Virus record (IMG/VR): IMGVR_UViG_3300047476_002124
Location: 1-64,000 of that record
Reading direction: 5' to 3' (one strand)
Length of the DNA: 64,000 bases
DNA from: a virus
This document shows, piece after piece, positions 9,144 to 17,905 of this stretch. The notes beneath the pieces are model-generated. The model saw only the letters and a list, made by a program, of their open reading frames with translations, was not told the origin of the DNA and made no database searches. The translations under genes and the position numbers were made by a program. How positions within the stretch are numbered: the first letter of the stretch is position 1; each line of letters opens with the position of its first letter.

Positions 9144-11924
9144 ATGATATCTAACGAAGAAATTGAATCGTTTCTACATGGAAACGACCCCGAAGAATTT
9201 ATTGTTGCAATCGAATTCGATTACGCATCTAACTCCATCTACAAAATCAAAGAAATTCCTGGTAAAGGAAAAGAAATCAGAAAAGACACTTTCATTCCAT
9301 TCGCATGGGTTGGTGACTTAAAAGGTCTCAAATTTTACAACGATTCCAAAGCCGCTCAAAAAGAGGCTATGACCAAATATGGAATTATGATTGAGAAACT
9401 TGAAACTTCAGGAAATGAAAGATTAGAGAAAGGAATGACTTTCATGGTTAAATCCCTTAAAGGTTATAGAGAACTAATTCAGTTCTTCAGGGACGGAGGA
9501 TGTGACCCATGGGGTGATAAAACAAAAGATAAAATTACAATTCTACCACCCGTAGAGCAATACCTCATATCAAAAGAGAAAAGATTATTTAAGGGTTTTG
9601 AAGACTATAATCAAGTAACAAGACTTGTGTATGACTTGGAGACAACATCTTTGGAACCTAAAGATGGTCGTATATTCATGATTGGAATTAAGACAAACAA
9701 GGGATACCACAAAGTTATTGAGTGTATGGATGAGTCTCAAGAGAGGGGTGCAATTATAGAGTTTTTTAATATAATAGATGAGATAAAACCAAGTATTATT
9801 GGTGGATATAACTCGGCAAACTTCGACTGGCATTGGATTTTCGAAAGATGTTCTATACTAAAAATTGACCCAAGAAAAGTTTGTAAGTCCCTACACCCCC
9901 AACATTCTTTCACAAGAAAAGATAGTATGTTGAAATTGGCAAATGAAGTAGAGTCTTATGTTCAAACTTCAATATGGGGGTATAATGTTATTGATATAAT
10001 TCATGCGGTGAGAAGAGCTCAAGCAATCAATTCAAGTATCAAATCTGCGGGTTTGAAATATATTACCAAATATATTAACGCTGAAGCACCTGACCGTGTA
10101 TACATTGACCATCTGGATATTGGAAAAATGTATGTGAACAAAGAAGAATTTTGGTTAAACATTCAGAACGGTAACTATAGGAAGATTGGTGTCGACCCCA
10201 AGATTGATGCAATCTGTGAGAAAAGAAATGATGTTTATATCAAAACTACGGGAGATAATCTTGTAGAAAGATATCTTGACGATGACTTGGAGGAAACCTT
10301 AAAGGTTGACCAAGAGTTCAATCAAGGTTCGTTTCTACTAGCAGCTATGATTCCAACAACATATGAGAGGGTATCGACTATGGGTACCGCCACATTATGG
10401 AAGATGTTGATGTTGGCTTGGTCATATAAACATAAGTTGGCAATTCCTGCAAAACAAGACAAGACAGACTTCGTAGGAGGTCTTTCCCGACTACTTAAGG
10501 TCGGTTATAGTAAGAATGTGCTTAAGCTCGACTTCTCGTCTCTATACCCTTCCATTCAACTCGTACACGATGTTTTTCCTGATTGTGATGTAACAGGCGC
10601 AATGAAAGGAATGTTAAAGTGGTTCCGTGATACTCGTATCAAATACAAGCAACTATCAGAACAGTATTATGAAACTGACAAGAAAAAGTCAGAGTCATAT
10701 GGTAATAAACAGCTACCGATTAAAATTTTTATCAACTCGATGTTCGGTGCGTTATCTGCCCCTCAGGTTTTTGCTTGGGGTGACATGTATATGGGAGAAC
10801 AGATTACCTGTACAGGTAGACAATATCTTCGTCAGATGATTAAGTTCTTCATGTCCAAAGGATATACTCCTCTTGTGATGGATACGGATGGTGTGAACTT
10901 CTCAAGTCCTGATGGTGTTGAAAACAGAAAATACGTTGGTCGTGGATTGAATTGGAAAGTAAAGTTAGGAAAAGAATATACCGGTCCTGAAGCAGATGTT
11001 GCAGAATATAATGACATATTCATGAGAGGTGAAATGGCACTTGATACGGACGGAGTTTGGCCATCATGTATTAATTTGGCTCGTAAGAACTATGCTGTAA
11101 TGGACGCAAAGGGCAAGATTAAACTAACAGGTAACAGTATCAAATCAAAGAAACTTCCAATATACATCGAAGAGTTTTTGGATAAGGGTATAAAAATGTT
11201 ACTCGAGGGCGATGGTAAATCTTTTGTCGAATATTACTATGAGTATCTTCAAAAGATATATGATAAGAAAATTCCTCTGTCCAAGATTGCACAAAGAGCA
11301 AAAGTAAAATTAACTCTTGATGATTATAAAAAAAGATTAACCACTAAAACGAAGGCGGGTAATAGTATGTCTCGTATGGCTCATATGGAACTGGCGATAA
11401 AAGAAAATTTAAATGTGAACTTGGGTGATGTTATCATGTATGTTAATAATGGTACAAAGGCTTCGCAAGGAGATGTTCAGAAAATGACCGCGAAACAAAT
11501 TAAAGATACCAACGCAGTTTTGTTGAATGAAAATCCTAGAGCAAAACCAATTACCGAAGGTGTTATGGTTAATTGCTATATGTTAAACTCAAATATACTT
11601 GAGACCAATCCAGAATTGACTGGTGATTACAATGTACCAAGAGCAATAACAACTTTCAATAAACGTATTGAACCTCTACTTGTAGTATTCAAACAAGAAA
11701 TAAGAGATACTTTGTTAGTTGATAATCCGGAAGACAGGGGTATTTTTACAACTTCACAATGTGAATTGATTAATGGACAACCTTTCGAGGAAGGTGACCA
11801 AGATAGTTTGGAAGAGGTAATGTCTCTTTCCGACGGGGAGGTCAAATACTGGGAAAAGAGAGGATTGAATTCTGATTATATGTATGAGTTGGCAGAAGAA
11901 GGATGGGACCAAAAAGTAAAATAA
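9144..11924 (+). CDS. 43: DNA polymerase, family B (T4 gp43-like)
   Basis: Replicative DNA polymerase of 926 residues (T4 gp43 has 898). The 3'-5' exonuclease domain shows YDLETTSLE with the DxE pair at D164/E166, and IGGYNSANFDWHW further on. The polymerase domain has motif A LDFSSLYPS (about 463-471), motif B around KIFINSMFGAL (about 526-536) and motif C VMDTDGVNF (about 577-585, DTD). All catalytic carboxylates are in place, so both activities should be intact. There is no strong Shine-Dalgarno, only an A-rich leader, and the upstream motif is the degenerate TATTTAA. The gene stands alone on the plus strand, facing the minus-strand block across a bidirectional terminator. Confidence 0.95.
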   Translation: MISNEEIESFLHGNDPEEFIVAIEFDYASNSIYKIKEIPGKGKEIRKDTFIPFAWVGDLKGLKFYNDSKAAQKEAMTKYGIMIEKLETSGNERLEKGMTFMVKSLKGYRELIQFFRDGGCDPWGDKTKDKITILPPVEQYLISKEKRLFKGFEDYNQVTRLVYDLETTSLEPKDGRIFMIGIKTNKGYHKVIECMDESQERGAIIEFFNIIDEIKPSIIGGYNSANFDWHWIFERCSILKIDPRKVCKSLHPQHSFTRKDSMLKLANEVESYVQTSIWGYNVIDIIHAVRRAQAINSSIKSAGLKYITKYINAEAPDRVYIDHLDIGKMYVNKEEFWLNIQNGNYRKIGVDPKIDAICEKRNDVYIKTTGDNLVERYLDDDLEETLKVDQEFNQGSFLLAAMIPTTYERVSTMGTATLWKMLMLAWSYKHKLAIPAKQDKTDFVGGLSRLLKVGYSKNVLKLDFSSLYPSIQLVHDVFPDCDVTGAMKGMLKWFRDTRIKYKQLSEQYYETDKKKSESYGNKQLPIKIFINSMFGALSAPQVFAWGDMYMGEQITCTGRQYLRQMIKFFMSKGYTPLVMDTDGVNFSSPDGVENRKYVGRGLNWKVKLGKEYTGPEADVAEYNDIFMRGEMALDTDGVWPSCINLARKNYAVMDAKGKIKLTGNSIKSKKLPIYIEEFLDKGIKMLLEGDGKSFVEYYYEYLQKIYDKKIPLSKIAQRAKVKLTLDDYKKRLTTKTKAGNSMSRMAHMELAIKENLNVNLGDVIMYVNNGTKASQGDVQKMTAKQIKDTNAVLLNENPRAKPITEGVMVNCYMLNSNILETNPELTGDYNVPRAITTFNKRIEPLLVVFKQEIRDTLLVDNPEDRGIFTTSQCELINGQPFEEGDQDSLEEVMSLSDGEVKYWEKRGLNSDYMYELAEEGWDQKVK

Positions 11925-11927
11925 AAT

Positions 11928-11964
11928 AAAAAAGGAATATGTTTGTTACATATTCCTTTTTTTT
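11928..11964. terminator. Bidirectional terminator
   Basis: The perfect stem GGAATATGT/ACATATTCC (11934-11942 and 11948-11956) has a 5-nt loop, an A-run before it and eight T after it. It can end both the polymerase transcript and the convergent minus-strand transcript, whose last stop codon overlaps it. Confidence 0.85.
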
Positions 11965-12298
11965 ATGATTGTTTCAATCCGTCGGATGATAAAATATACC
12001 AATTCCCACCGCAGAATCTGAATTCAACGCAGGCTCCATGTCCCATTTCTATTTCATCAAATTCTTCATCTATTCTACCAGCATCTGGTTTTATTATTAT
12101 ATCTGTTAACGCTTTAACTACGGTGTGGTCTGTTGTTCTTGAATCCAAAATTATCACACATTTTGGTACTCCTTTAACGATAATACAGTCTTCTCCTTGA
12201 GAGGAGTACTCTGATTCTGAGACTATTGATACTTCTGAAGTGTTTAGTATTCTACCGTGAATTATTCTCTGAGATGGTATTGTTTTGATTATTGCCAT
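11963..12298 (-). CDS. Unknown protein downstream of gp13
   Basis: 111 residues with no recognised domain. The sequence is rich in short beta strands (SIVSESEYSSQGEDCIIV, VPKCVIILDSRTT) and has a glycine/aromatic-rich end (CVEFRFCGGNWYILSSDG). This recalls small phage decoration, neck or fibre-type beta folds. It starts 6 nt after the gp13-like stop and has no TATTTAT motif of its own, so it is probably co-transcribed with gp13 and may be a virion protein. The position is suggestive only. Confidence 0.35.
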   Translation of the reverse strand: MAIIKTIPSQRIIHGRILNTSEVSIVSESEYSSQGEDCIIVKGVPKCVIILDSRTTDHTVVKALTDIIIKPDAGRIDEEFDEIEMGHGACVEFRFCGGNWYILSSDGLKQS

Positions 12299-12304
12299 AA
12301 AGAA

Positions 12305-13426
12305 TTATATTACATAAATTTGTCTTGGGAAAGCATGAAACTTAAGTTGTTTATTTAAATTTTCTGCAATTGCCGCTTCTTTTTCCATTTGTTTTTCAGG
12401 TCTGAGTCTTTCCAACCTTAATTTGAGTTCTTCCTCAAGTTTCGATTTTTCATCTTTCGCTTCAGTTGATAAGCTTTGATAATCCATACTGATTTCAGAA
12501 TCTGGTGTTTTAAGGTTACCAGAATATTTTCCTCTGACTCTAGCTAAAGTTTCTTTAACGTATGCGGTAAACCATCTTCTCACCCACTGTTTTGCGGGGT
12601 CGTTCAAATCTGCCCACTCAAGTGTTCCAATAGGAACATCTGTAGGTAGCTTAATAATATCAGGATTTTGTTTTAGACAGTCGTTTCTGTCTTTTCCTGT
12701 TGTATCATAATACCAATACCAAACTTGTTTTCCTGCATACATACTGTAGTTCGACCAGTTAAATCTACCACCAGGCGTGTTCATCAAGTGAACCAACTTT
12801 TTTCCGTCAGGTAATCCTGTTATTCTATAGGTCAAACTACCACCCAATATTCTATTCAAAATGTTTGCTTCCTGAGCCCTCAGTAGATAATCAAAACCTG
12901 ACATCATAAAATACGAGCCTTGATATCCGAATTGTGCATATCCTGCTTGGTTAGCACCTAAACCTATACCGTCAAATCCAAAACCACCACCAACACCACC
13001 TAATCCGAACATTGTCCAAGGTTGGTTACTGAACCATAGTAATTCGTTAACCTCTCTTCCTGCGGGTATTTCATACAATTGTGTATTTGCACTAAGTGTG
13101 AAGTAGTCCTTTTTCAATACCCAAGGACCCACTGTCTGTAGACCAACAATTTTAGAATATGAATATTGAAACTGTTGCTCAAAATTCATTGTTCTTGTAA
13201 TCAATGCGTTTGCAACTGATTGGTTGTTCATGTCAAGGTTAACAAGGTTAACCCATTGAGATTCAATTAACCAATCCAAAATGTATTGTTGATAATCTCC
13301 GATGGCCAATTCCATCAAAGAATCCATCATTTCATCTTCGATTTCAACACTTCTAATGGGCGCACCCAATAAGTGTTTGATTCTAGTATATATCTGACTT
13401 CTTTCTGGTTCTGCTATAACTGACAT
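12305..13426 (-). CDS. 13: Neck protein, T4 gp13-like
   Basis: 373 residues (T4 gp13 has 309). The N-terminus IKHLLGAPIRSVEIEDEMM (about 17-35) matches the gp13 hallmark LGAPxxxVEL followed by an amphipathic helix. A glycine-rich FGLGGVGGGFGFDG segment sits near the middle. The C-terminal KQWVRRWFTAYVKETLARVRG helix is followed by a Glu/Arg-rich coiled region ending in LRPE, as in gp13. gp13 forms the neck between head and tail with gp14. Here the gene is on the minus strand, away from gp14, gp15 and gp18, which are plus-strand. A TATTTAT motif reads towards the gene 4 nt upstream of its ATG. The identification rests on motifs recalled by eye. Confidence 0.65.
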   Translation of the reverse strand: MSVIAEPERSQIYTRIKHLLGAPIRSVEIEDEMMDSLMELAIGDYQQYILDWLIESQWVNLVNLDMNNQSVANALITRTMNFEQQFQYSYSKIVGLQTVGPWVLKKDYFTLSANTQLYEIPAGREVNELLWFSNQPWTMFGLGGVGGGFGFDGIGLGANQAGYAQFGYQGSYFMMSGFDYLLRAQEANILNRILGGSLTYRITGLPDGKKLVHLMNTPGGRFNWSNYSMYAGKQVWYWYYDTTGKDRNDCLKQNPDIIKLPTDVPIGTLEWADLNDPAKQWVRRWFTAYVKETLARVRGKYSGNLKTPDSEISMDYQSLSTEAKDEKSKLEEELKLRLERLRPEKQMEKEAAIAENLNKQLKFHAFPRQIYVI

Positions 13427-13430
13427 ACCT

Positions 13431-13437
13431 ATAAATA
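13431..13437 (-). promoter_or_regulatory. TATTTAT late-promoter-like motif (minus strand)
   Basis: On the minus strand TATTTAT ends 4 nt before the gp13-like ATG. It reads in the gene's direction, which shows that the motif follows gene orientation rather than a fixed strand. Confidence 0.5.
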
Positions 13438-13443
13438 TGTTAG

Positions 13444-15192
13444 TTATCTCATTTCATTAATTTTATTCATTATCTCTTCTACGAAGTCTGAATCGTTCAG
13501 GTTATCCCCCATAACTGTTGCAATAACTTGTTTTTTCGCCATTAAAATATCATAAATTAAACCTTCAATTGTATTCTCAAATAAAGGATAATAAACCAAG
13601 ACATTATTTTTTTGGCCAATTCTATAGGCTCTGTCCTCTGCTTGTGAATGGTCTGAAGGAAGGAAAGATAAGTCATTCATAATGACCGCTTCCGCAGCTG
13701 TCAAAGTGATACCTACACCAGCAGCTTTGATGTTACCAACAAAAACTTTGACTTTATCATTTTCCTGAAATTGGTCTACACTATTTTGTCTTTCTATTTT
13801 TGACATTGACCCGTCTATTTTTACCGCTTGTTTTCCAAAATGATTAACAATCTGATTTAAAGAATCAGTAAAATTACAAAATATGATAACTTTTTTATCT
13901 TGTTCAATAATGTTCTCAGCTATTTCTATTGTCTGTTGAATCTTTTCATTTGCAATCACTTGTCTGACTTTAGTCAGTTTTGTAAACTGTACCGTTAATG
14001 ATTTTGACTCCTCAGGATTACTTCTATACCACTCGAAATATTCTCCCATTAATTCTTCGTACGCCTTCGATTTCAGTCTCAAATAGACAGGGGTAATAAT
14101 TTTATCAGGTAAATCCAAAACGTCCTCTTTCAATCTTCTTAATATCGTCCCTGATGTTCTGTCTCGCAGTTCTTCCAAATTGGAAGAACCCATAACATTC
14201 CAAACCTTTCTTGGTCCAACTTTAAATTGATATCCAGCACAATACCTTATGACATATGCCATCCAATTTTTAGCAACAGGAGAATCGACTAAACTAAGTA
14301 AGTTATAGTAGTCAATTGGTCTTGATGTCATAGGAGTACCTGTTAGTAACCATAACCTTTCAATATCTTTGACGATGTCATTTATTAATTTTGTTCTTTG
14401 TGCTTGAGCGTTTTTTATATAGTGTGCTTCATCTACAATAACCAAATCAAAATTTGATTTCAAAATCTGAGAATCCTTTTTCTTTTTTACATCATGAAAA
14501 TTTTTTATGATATCGTAATTTATAATGACAAAATCGTGTTCTGTACTAAAGTTTTTACTTTCAGCAATATACACAGGTCTATCAGTATAATTTTCTATTT
14601 CTCTTTTCCAGTTTATTTTGAGTGTTGCCGGACAGATAACTAAAATTTTCTTTGCTTTGGTTTCTAATGCCGCAATAATTGTACTTGTTGTTTTTCCGAG
14701 ACCCATGTCGTCTGCAAGAATGAATTTTTTGTTTTCGACTAACTTTTGAATAGACTCTTTTTGGTGTTCCATTGGGGGTCTGCTCTCATATTTTGAGTAG
14801 TCGATTATTACATCCTTTACTGTATTGTCTTTAATTAAAGACGCTTTCGGTACCCAAAACTCACTGAGTTCTCCATCCTGAAAAAACTTACCCCAAACAT
14901 GATACGCCTTTTCACTTTCGGCCAACAATTTTTCTATCCATATTTTTTCAGGTACTTTAGTAAGTAACTTATCGTTAGCAAACTTTTGTGCGAAATATGC
15001 ATCCAAAACAACCCACTTTTTTGCAACTTTTGGTATTTTATCGTGGTTGTTGATTATGTATTCTGATTGACTTCTTGTAGGATAAAACTTTCTATTTATT
15101 TCAGATTTTCTTTTTAGTTCTAAAATATAGTTATTTGAACCCTCATATATTTCAAGTATATCTAATGCTTTGGATTCTAAAGTTTGTTCCAT
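13444..15192 (-). CDS. SNF2-family DNA helicase/translocase
   Basis: Superfamily 2 ATPase of 582 residues. The Walker A motif is DDMGLGKTTS (161-170), motif Ia VICPATL, Walker B VDEAH (253-257) and motif III LTGTPMTSRP. The C-terminal lobe has VIIFCNF, VGNIKAAGVGITLT and motif VI EDRAYRIGQ. The RIGQ form and the two-lobe arrangement are typical of SNF2/SMARCAL1-type remodelling translocases, which can reanneal or remodel forked DNA. T4 UvsW plays a comparable role in fork regression but is a different SF2 subgroup. The gene follows the SET gene with a 2-nt gap on the minus strand. All core motifs are intact. Confidence 0.9.
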   Translation of the reverse strand: MEQTLESKALDILEIYEGSNNYILELKRKSEINRKFYPTRSQSEYIINNHDKIPKVAKKWVVLDAYFAQKFANDKLLTKVPEKIWIEKLLAESEKAYHVWGKFFQDGELSEFWVPKASLIKDNTVKDVIIDYSKYESRPPMEHQKESIQKLVENKKFILADDMGLGKTTSTIIAALETKAKKILVICPATLKINWKREIENYTDRPVYIAESKNFSTEHDFVIINYDIIKNFHDVKKKKDSQILKSNFDLVIVDEAHYIKNAQAQRTKLINDIVKDIERLWLLTGTPMTSRPIDYYNLLSLVDSPVAKNWMAYVIRYCAGYQFKVGPRKVWNVMGSSNLEELRDRTSGTILRRLKEDVLDLPDKIITPVYLRLKSKAYEELMGEYFEWYRSNPEESKSLTVQFTKLTKVRQVIANEKIQQTIEIAENIIEQDKKVIIFCNFTDSLNQIVNHFGKQAVKIDGSMSKIERQNSVDQFQENDKVKVFVGNIKAAGVGITLTAAEAVIMNDLSFLPSDHSQAEDRAYRIGQKNNVLVYYPLFENTIEGLIYDILMAKKQVIATVMGDNLNDSDFVEEIMNKINEMR

Positions 15193-15194
15193 AA

Positions 15195-15593
15195 TTACTT
15201 AACCTCTGTGTGTGTTCTTCCATCGAGCCAATACCCATCACCGCCATAATAAACGAAGATTTCCTCGTGTGGATTTATATTTCTTGTTGAAATAAATTCA
15301 AAAGTGTAGTTATTCATATTAGACCTCCATGAGGCATTTGGTGTGTTTGAATGATTATATAGAGAACCGTATCCCCATGTAATCACCTGTTTATCCCAAA
15401 AATCAGTACCTTGTGGCCAATTGAATCTGTAATCAATAAAGAGGGGGCTCGATTCACCTTTAGGTATTCCTAAATCAAAAATCGGACACTCTTCTATTAT
15501 TTCACCTTCCGCTATGAAGGTACTTGCAAAAACACCGTATCCATGAATATTACTTTTAGATACATAAATTTTGGTCGGTGGAAAGATTCTCAT
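15195..15593 (-). CDS. SET-domain protein (putative lysine methyltransferase)
   Basis: 132 residues making a nearly minimal SET domain. IHGYGVFASTFIAEGEII carries the GxG SAM-binding start, LYNHSNTPNASW carries the NHSxxPN pseudoknot motif, and INPHEEIFVYYGG carries the closing EExxxxYG motif. SET enzymes use SAM to methylate lysine side chains. The target is unknown here and could be a host DNA-binding protein, a ribosomal protein or a virion protein. It is the first gene of the minus-strand unit, with a TATTTAT motif 17 nt upstream, and stands back to back with the gp14-like gene. Small SET proteins occur sporadically in bacteria and viruses, so gene capture is likely. Confidence 0.85.
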   Translation of the reverse strand: MRIFPPTKIYVSKSNIHGYGVFASTFIAEGEIIEECPIFDLGIPKGESSPLFIDYRFNWPQGTDFWDKQVITWGYGSLYNHSNTPNASWRSNMNNYTFEFISTRNINPHEEIFVYYGGDGYWLDGRTHTEVK

Positions 15594-15610
15594 CTATTTT
15601 TGTGTTAAAT

Positions 15611-15632
15611 ATAAATAAAATTAAGTATTTAT
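15611..15632. promoter_or_regulatory. Divergent pair of TATTTAT motifs
   Basis: In the 49-bp gap between the divergent SET and gp14-like genes there is one motif on each strand: minus at 15611-15617, facing the SET gene, and plus at 15626-15632, 10 nt before the ATG at 15643. They form a compact divergent promoter region. Confidence 0.55.
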
Positions 15633-15642
15633 CAAATATACT

Positions 15643-16158
15643 ATGCAAGAAAAACTAGTTCCAATAACAAGATTAGGTAGATTCTTTGGTGGAGAAGATT
15701 ATGCCCTGGATATTGATATGGGTCAGGAATGGTTAGAAGGTGATATGAACTTTACTGTTATACTTTACCGTGTTGATAGATACAAGACTAAAACAGATGA
15801 TGTATATGGAGAAGCTCTTTCCGACGGAATACAATTTCTTCCTCCTGTCGAATTAAAGGGGTATGTCAAGATATTGGCACCAACTAATCAAACAATAAGT
15901 AAAAGTAGAGTTGAGTTGGATGAGCCAGGAAATATGATGTTTTCTGTGTATCAAAAATATCTTGATGATTTACAAGTTGATATTGCGTTCGGTGATTATT
16001 TGGGATATTATGAAACTGAATCGAGAGTCAGATATTATAGTGTTTCTAATGACGGTAGGGTTGTTTCAGACAATAAACATACTTATGGGGGATACAGACC
16101 ATTCTATAGAACTATCATTGCAACCCCTGTTAATCAAAATGAATTCAGAGGTTTATGA
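15643..16158 (+). CDS. 14: Putative neck protein, T4 gp14-like
   Basis: 171 residues. The segment VDRYKTKTDDVYGEA recalls the short DxxYGE stretch near the start of gp14-type head-completion proteins. The rest has the expected alternation: FLPPVELKGYVKIL, a hydrophobic strand region DLQVDIAFGDYLGYYE, and a late YRTIIATPVN strand. gp14 binds gp13 to complete the neck. T4 gp14 is longer (256), so this would be a compact form. The gene lies two genes before the tail terminator homologue, as expected for the neck-tail order. Similarity is weak, and context carries most of the weight. Confidence 0.45.
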   Translation: MQEKLVPITRLGRFFGGEDYALDIDMGQEWLEGDMNFTVILYRVDRYKTKTDDVYGEALSDGIQFLPPVELKGYVKILAPTNQTISKSRVELDEPGNMMFSVYQKYLDDLQVDIAFGDYLGYYETESRVRYYSVSNDGRVVSDNKHTYGGYRPFYRTIIATPVNQNEFRGL

Positions 16159-16574
16159 TTATTTTAATATCAGAGTCGCAAAAATATGTTTTAAAAGATA
16201 ACATAATTGGTCAGAAAGTTATGGTTTATTATAATCTTCATAAGCATACATTCTCTGTTCAGAAAAGTGGGATAGTTATTTTGCATGCTGATTTTATAAA
16301 GTTATCTAATGTAGAATTCAGGGTTCGCAAAGGTGGTTTGGAAAAAGTAAGAAAAGAAAAGACTAAGAATGTACACGCATTTGTAATCGGTACTTTGGAA
16401 GATTATTGTGAGTTTCCTTGTGATAACATACCTCAAGAACAGGAAGGAGAAGTAATTTCATACAACCCATATAAAAACGATAGTTTTGTAATAAAATCAA
16501 CACAAGAACCAATATTTCATGGGGATGAAGTAAATATGGTTAATGGTACCAATAAAATTTATTTACTAAAATAA
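16155..16574 (+). CDS. Unknown protein with N-terminal LISES leader
   Basis: 139 residues; its ATG overlaps the preceding stop codon (ATGA). No known domain is recognised. The N-terminus MIILISESQKYVL shares the pattern hydrophobic-ISE-S with the products starting at 21169, 21561 and 38241. The middle is basic (KVRKEKTKNVHAFVIGTLED), and the end is short beta strands. It lies between the gp14-like and gp15-like genes and is translationally coupled, so it is probably a head, neck or packaged protein. Confidence 0.4.
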   Translation: MIILISESQKYVLKDNIIGQKVMVYYNLHKHTFSVQKSGIVILHADFIKLSNVEFRVRKGGLEKVRKEKTKNVHAFVIGTLEDYCEFPCDNIPQEQEGEVISYNPYKNDSFVIKSTQEPIFHGDEVNMVNGTNKIYLLK

Positions 16575-16575
16575 A

Positions 16576-17619
16576 ATGGCATTCCCGATACAAATAAAAA
16601 AATCATTACCGTTAGTTCCTGATAAGACTTTGTTTGCCAGAAGGGAACAGCTTAAGGACTATATAAATAAGGACGGCACATATCTTCCAAAATCTGTGTT
16701 ACATGCTGATTTGGATAGGGGTATGTTAGATTTTGTCAAAACTGATTTACAGTTAGTTACCTCAGGAAAAATTGTACCAATGATTGATACAATCATCACA
16801 ACTCAAAATTGGGCTCAGTTTGCGGAAACATGGACTTTCGTGGACCAAGATTTCAATCCTCAAGTTCCGTTTATTTCTGTTGTTAGACAACCTGAAGTGA
16901 AGTATGGTACAAACCCATCTTTAAGGTGGAATATTCCAAACAGAAAAGAATTCTACTATGCGTCAGTTCCTACTTGGAACGGTAACCAAGAAGGTATGGA
17001 TATTTATAAAATCCCCCAACCTGTTCCTGTGGACATAACTTACAATGTTAGAATTGTTTGTAACAGGATGAGAGAATTGAATCAGTTCAATAAAATTATT
17101 CTACAAAAATTTTCTTCAAGGCAAGCATATACTTTTATCAAGGGACAGTACGTCCCGATTGTTATGCAAAGTTTAAGTGATGAAAGTATAACCGACTTGG
17201 AAAAGAGAAAATATTATGTTCAAAATTATGAATTTATCATGCTTGGTTACCTTATTGACGAAGATGAATTCGAAGTTAAGCCTGCAATATCGAGAATATT
17301 ACAGGTAATGGAAGTGGAGGGTTACACTCCTGTTGGAAAGAAAAATCAAACGTATCCTAAAAATCCTGATTTATTCACACAAGAATTTTTGTTTGTTACA
17401 GGAAACACTGTGTTGAGCGATATCATGGATTATATGGTGAACATGACAGTGGACTCTACAGAAAACGTAACAAGTTATGATGTTTATATCAACAACCAAT
17501 ATTACGGAACGGATGTGAACGAAATATTAATTAATACAAACGACGTACTGAGGGTTGAGGTTGTTAAGACAGATAATTCACTTGAGTCTAAAATACTTTT
17601 CACAAACAAGTTACTTTAG
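16576..17619 (+). CDS. 15: Tail terminator / sheath terminator, T4 gp15-like
   Basis: 347 residues (T4 gp15 has 272). The arrangement fits gp15: an N-terminal strand with ISVVRQPEVKYG, then PVPVDITYNVRIVCNRMREL followed by helix NQFNKIILQKFS, then IPIV-type strands and a LEKRKYYVQNYEFIMLGYLID closing strand set. gp15 caps the finished tail tube and sheath and joins them to the neck. The C-terminal 70 residues (from about 275) look like an extra beta domain. The position after the neck gene and before the sheath matches T4 order. The assignment is by fold pattern and position, not exact identity. Confidence 0.55.
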   Translation: MAFPIQIKKSLPLVPDKTLFARREQLKDYINKDGTYLPKSVLHADLDRGMLDFVKTDLQLVTSGKIVPMIDTIITTQNWAQFAETWTFVDQDFNPQVPFISVVRQPEVKYGTNPSLRWNIPNRKEFYYASVPTWNGNQEGMDIYKIPQPVPVDITYNVRIVCNRMRELNQFNKIILQKFSSRQAYTFIKGQYVPIVMQSLSDESITDLEKRKYYVQNYEFIMLGYLIDEDEFEVKPAISRILQVMEVEGYTPVGKKNQTYPKNPDLFTQEFLFVTGNTVLSDIMDYMVNMTVDSTENVTSYDVYINNQYYGTDVNEILINTNDVLRVEVVKTDNSLESKILFTNKLL

Positions 17620-17783
17620 TCTTCACCATAGATATCCTTCCTTTCTTTACATTTTTCTAAAATCAGTTGTTCTAAAAACTTGTAAATTTTTATACCCTTT
17701 TTGTCACAGTATTTTTTCAATACTTTGTGCGCATCTTCGGATATTTTAATGTTTTTTATTTTGCTCTCGTATAGTTTAGACAT
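17616..17783 (-). CDS. Small ribbon-helix-helix-like DNA-binding protein
   Basis: A 55-residue protein on the minus strand, filling an otherwise empty gap. It reads MSKLYESKIKNIKISEDAHK and continues with VLKKYCDKKGIKIYKFLEQL, then a Lys/Glu tail ending YGED. A short basic beta strand (KNIKIS), helix (DAHKVLKKYCDKKG) and second helix (YKFLEQLILEK) match the ribbon-helix-helix/Arc-MetJ pattern. Such proteins usually bind operators as dimers. Its stop codon overlaps the end of the convergent gp15-like gene. It is the only minus-strand gene inside the plus-strand tail cluster, suggesting separate, perhaps early, expression and a role as a regulator. Confidence 0.7.
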   Translation of the reverse strand: MSKLYESKIKNIKISEDAHKVLKKYCDKKGIKIYKFLEQLILEKCKERKDIYGED

Positions 17784-17863
17784 AAAAGATAAAAAAGGCA
17801 GAATTTATTCATACTAAATACAAATAGATTATGAAAAGTAAAGTTTTTTCATTTGTTCTCTAA

Positions 17864-17870
17864 TATTTAT
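17864..17870 (+). promoter_or_regulatory. TATTTAT motif before tail sheath
   Basis: The 122 bp between the ribbon-helix-helix gene and the sheath gene hold no further gene. The motif TATTTAT ends 35 nt before the sheath ATG and probably starts the sheath transcript. Confidence 0.5.
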
Positions 17871-17905
17871 GAATAAAAATAAATCTTTTTAGAAACCAAT
17901 AAATA

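Noticed and set aside
11943-12200. Plus-strand open frame downstream of the polymerase
   Set aside because: It is antisense to the 111-residue minus-strand gene and begins inside the terminator.
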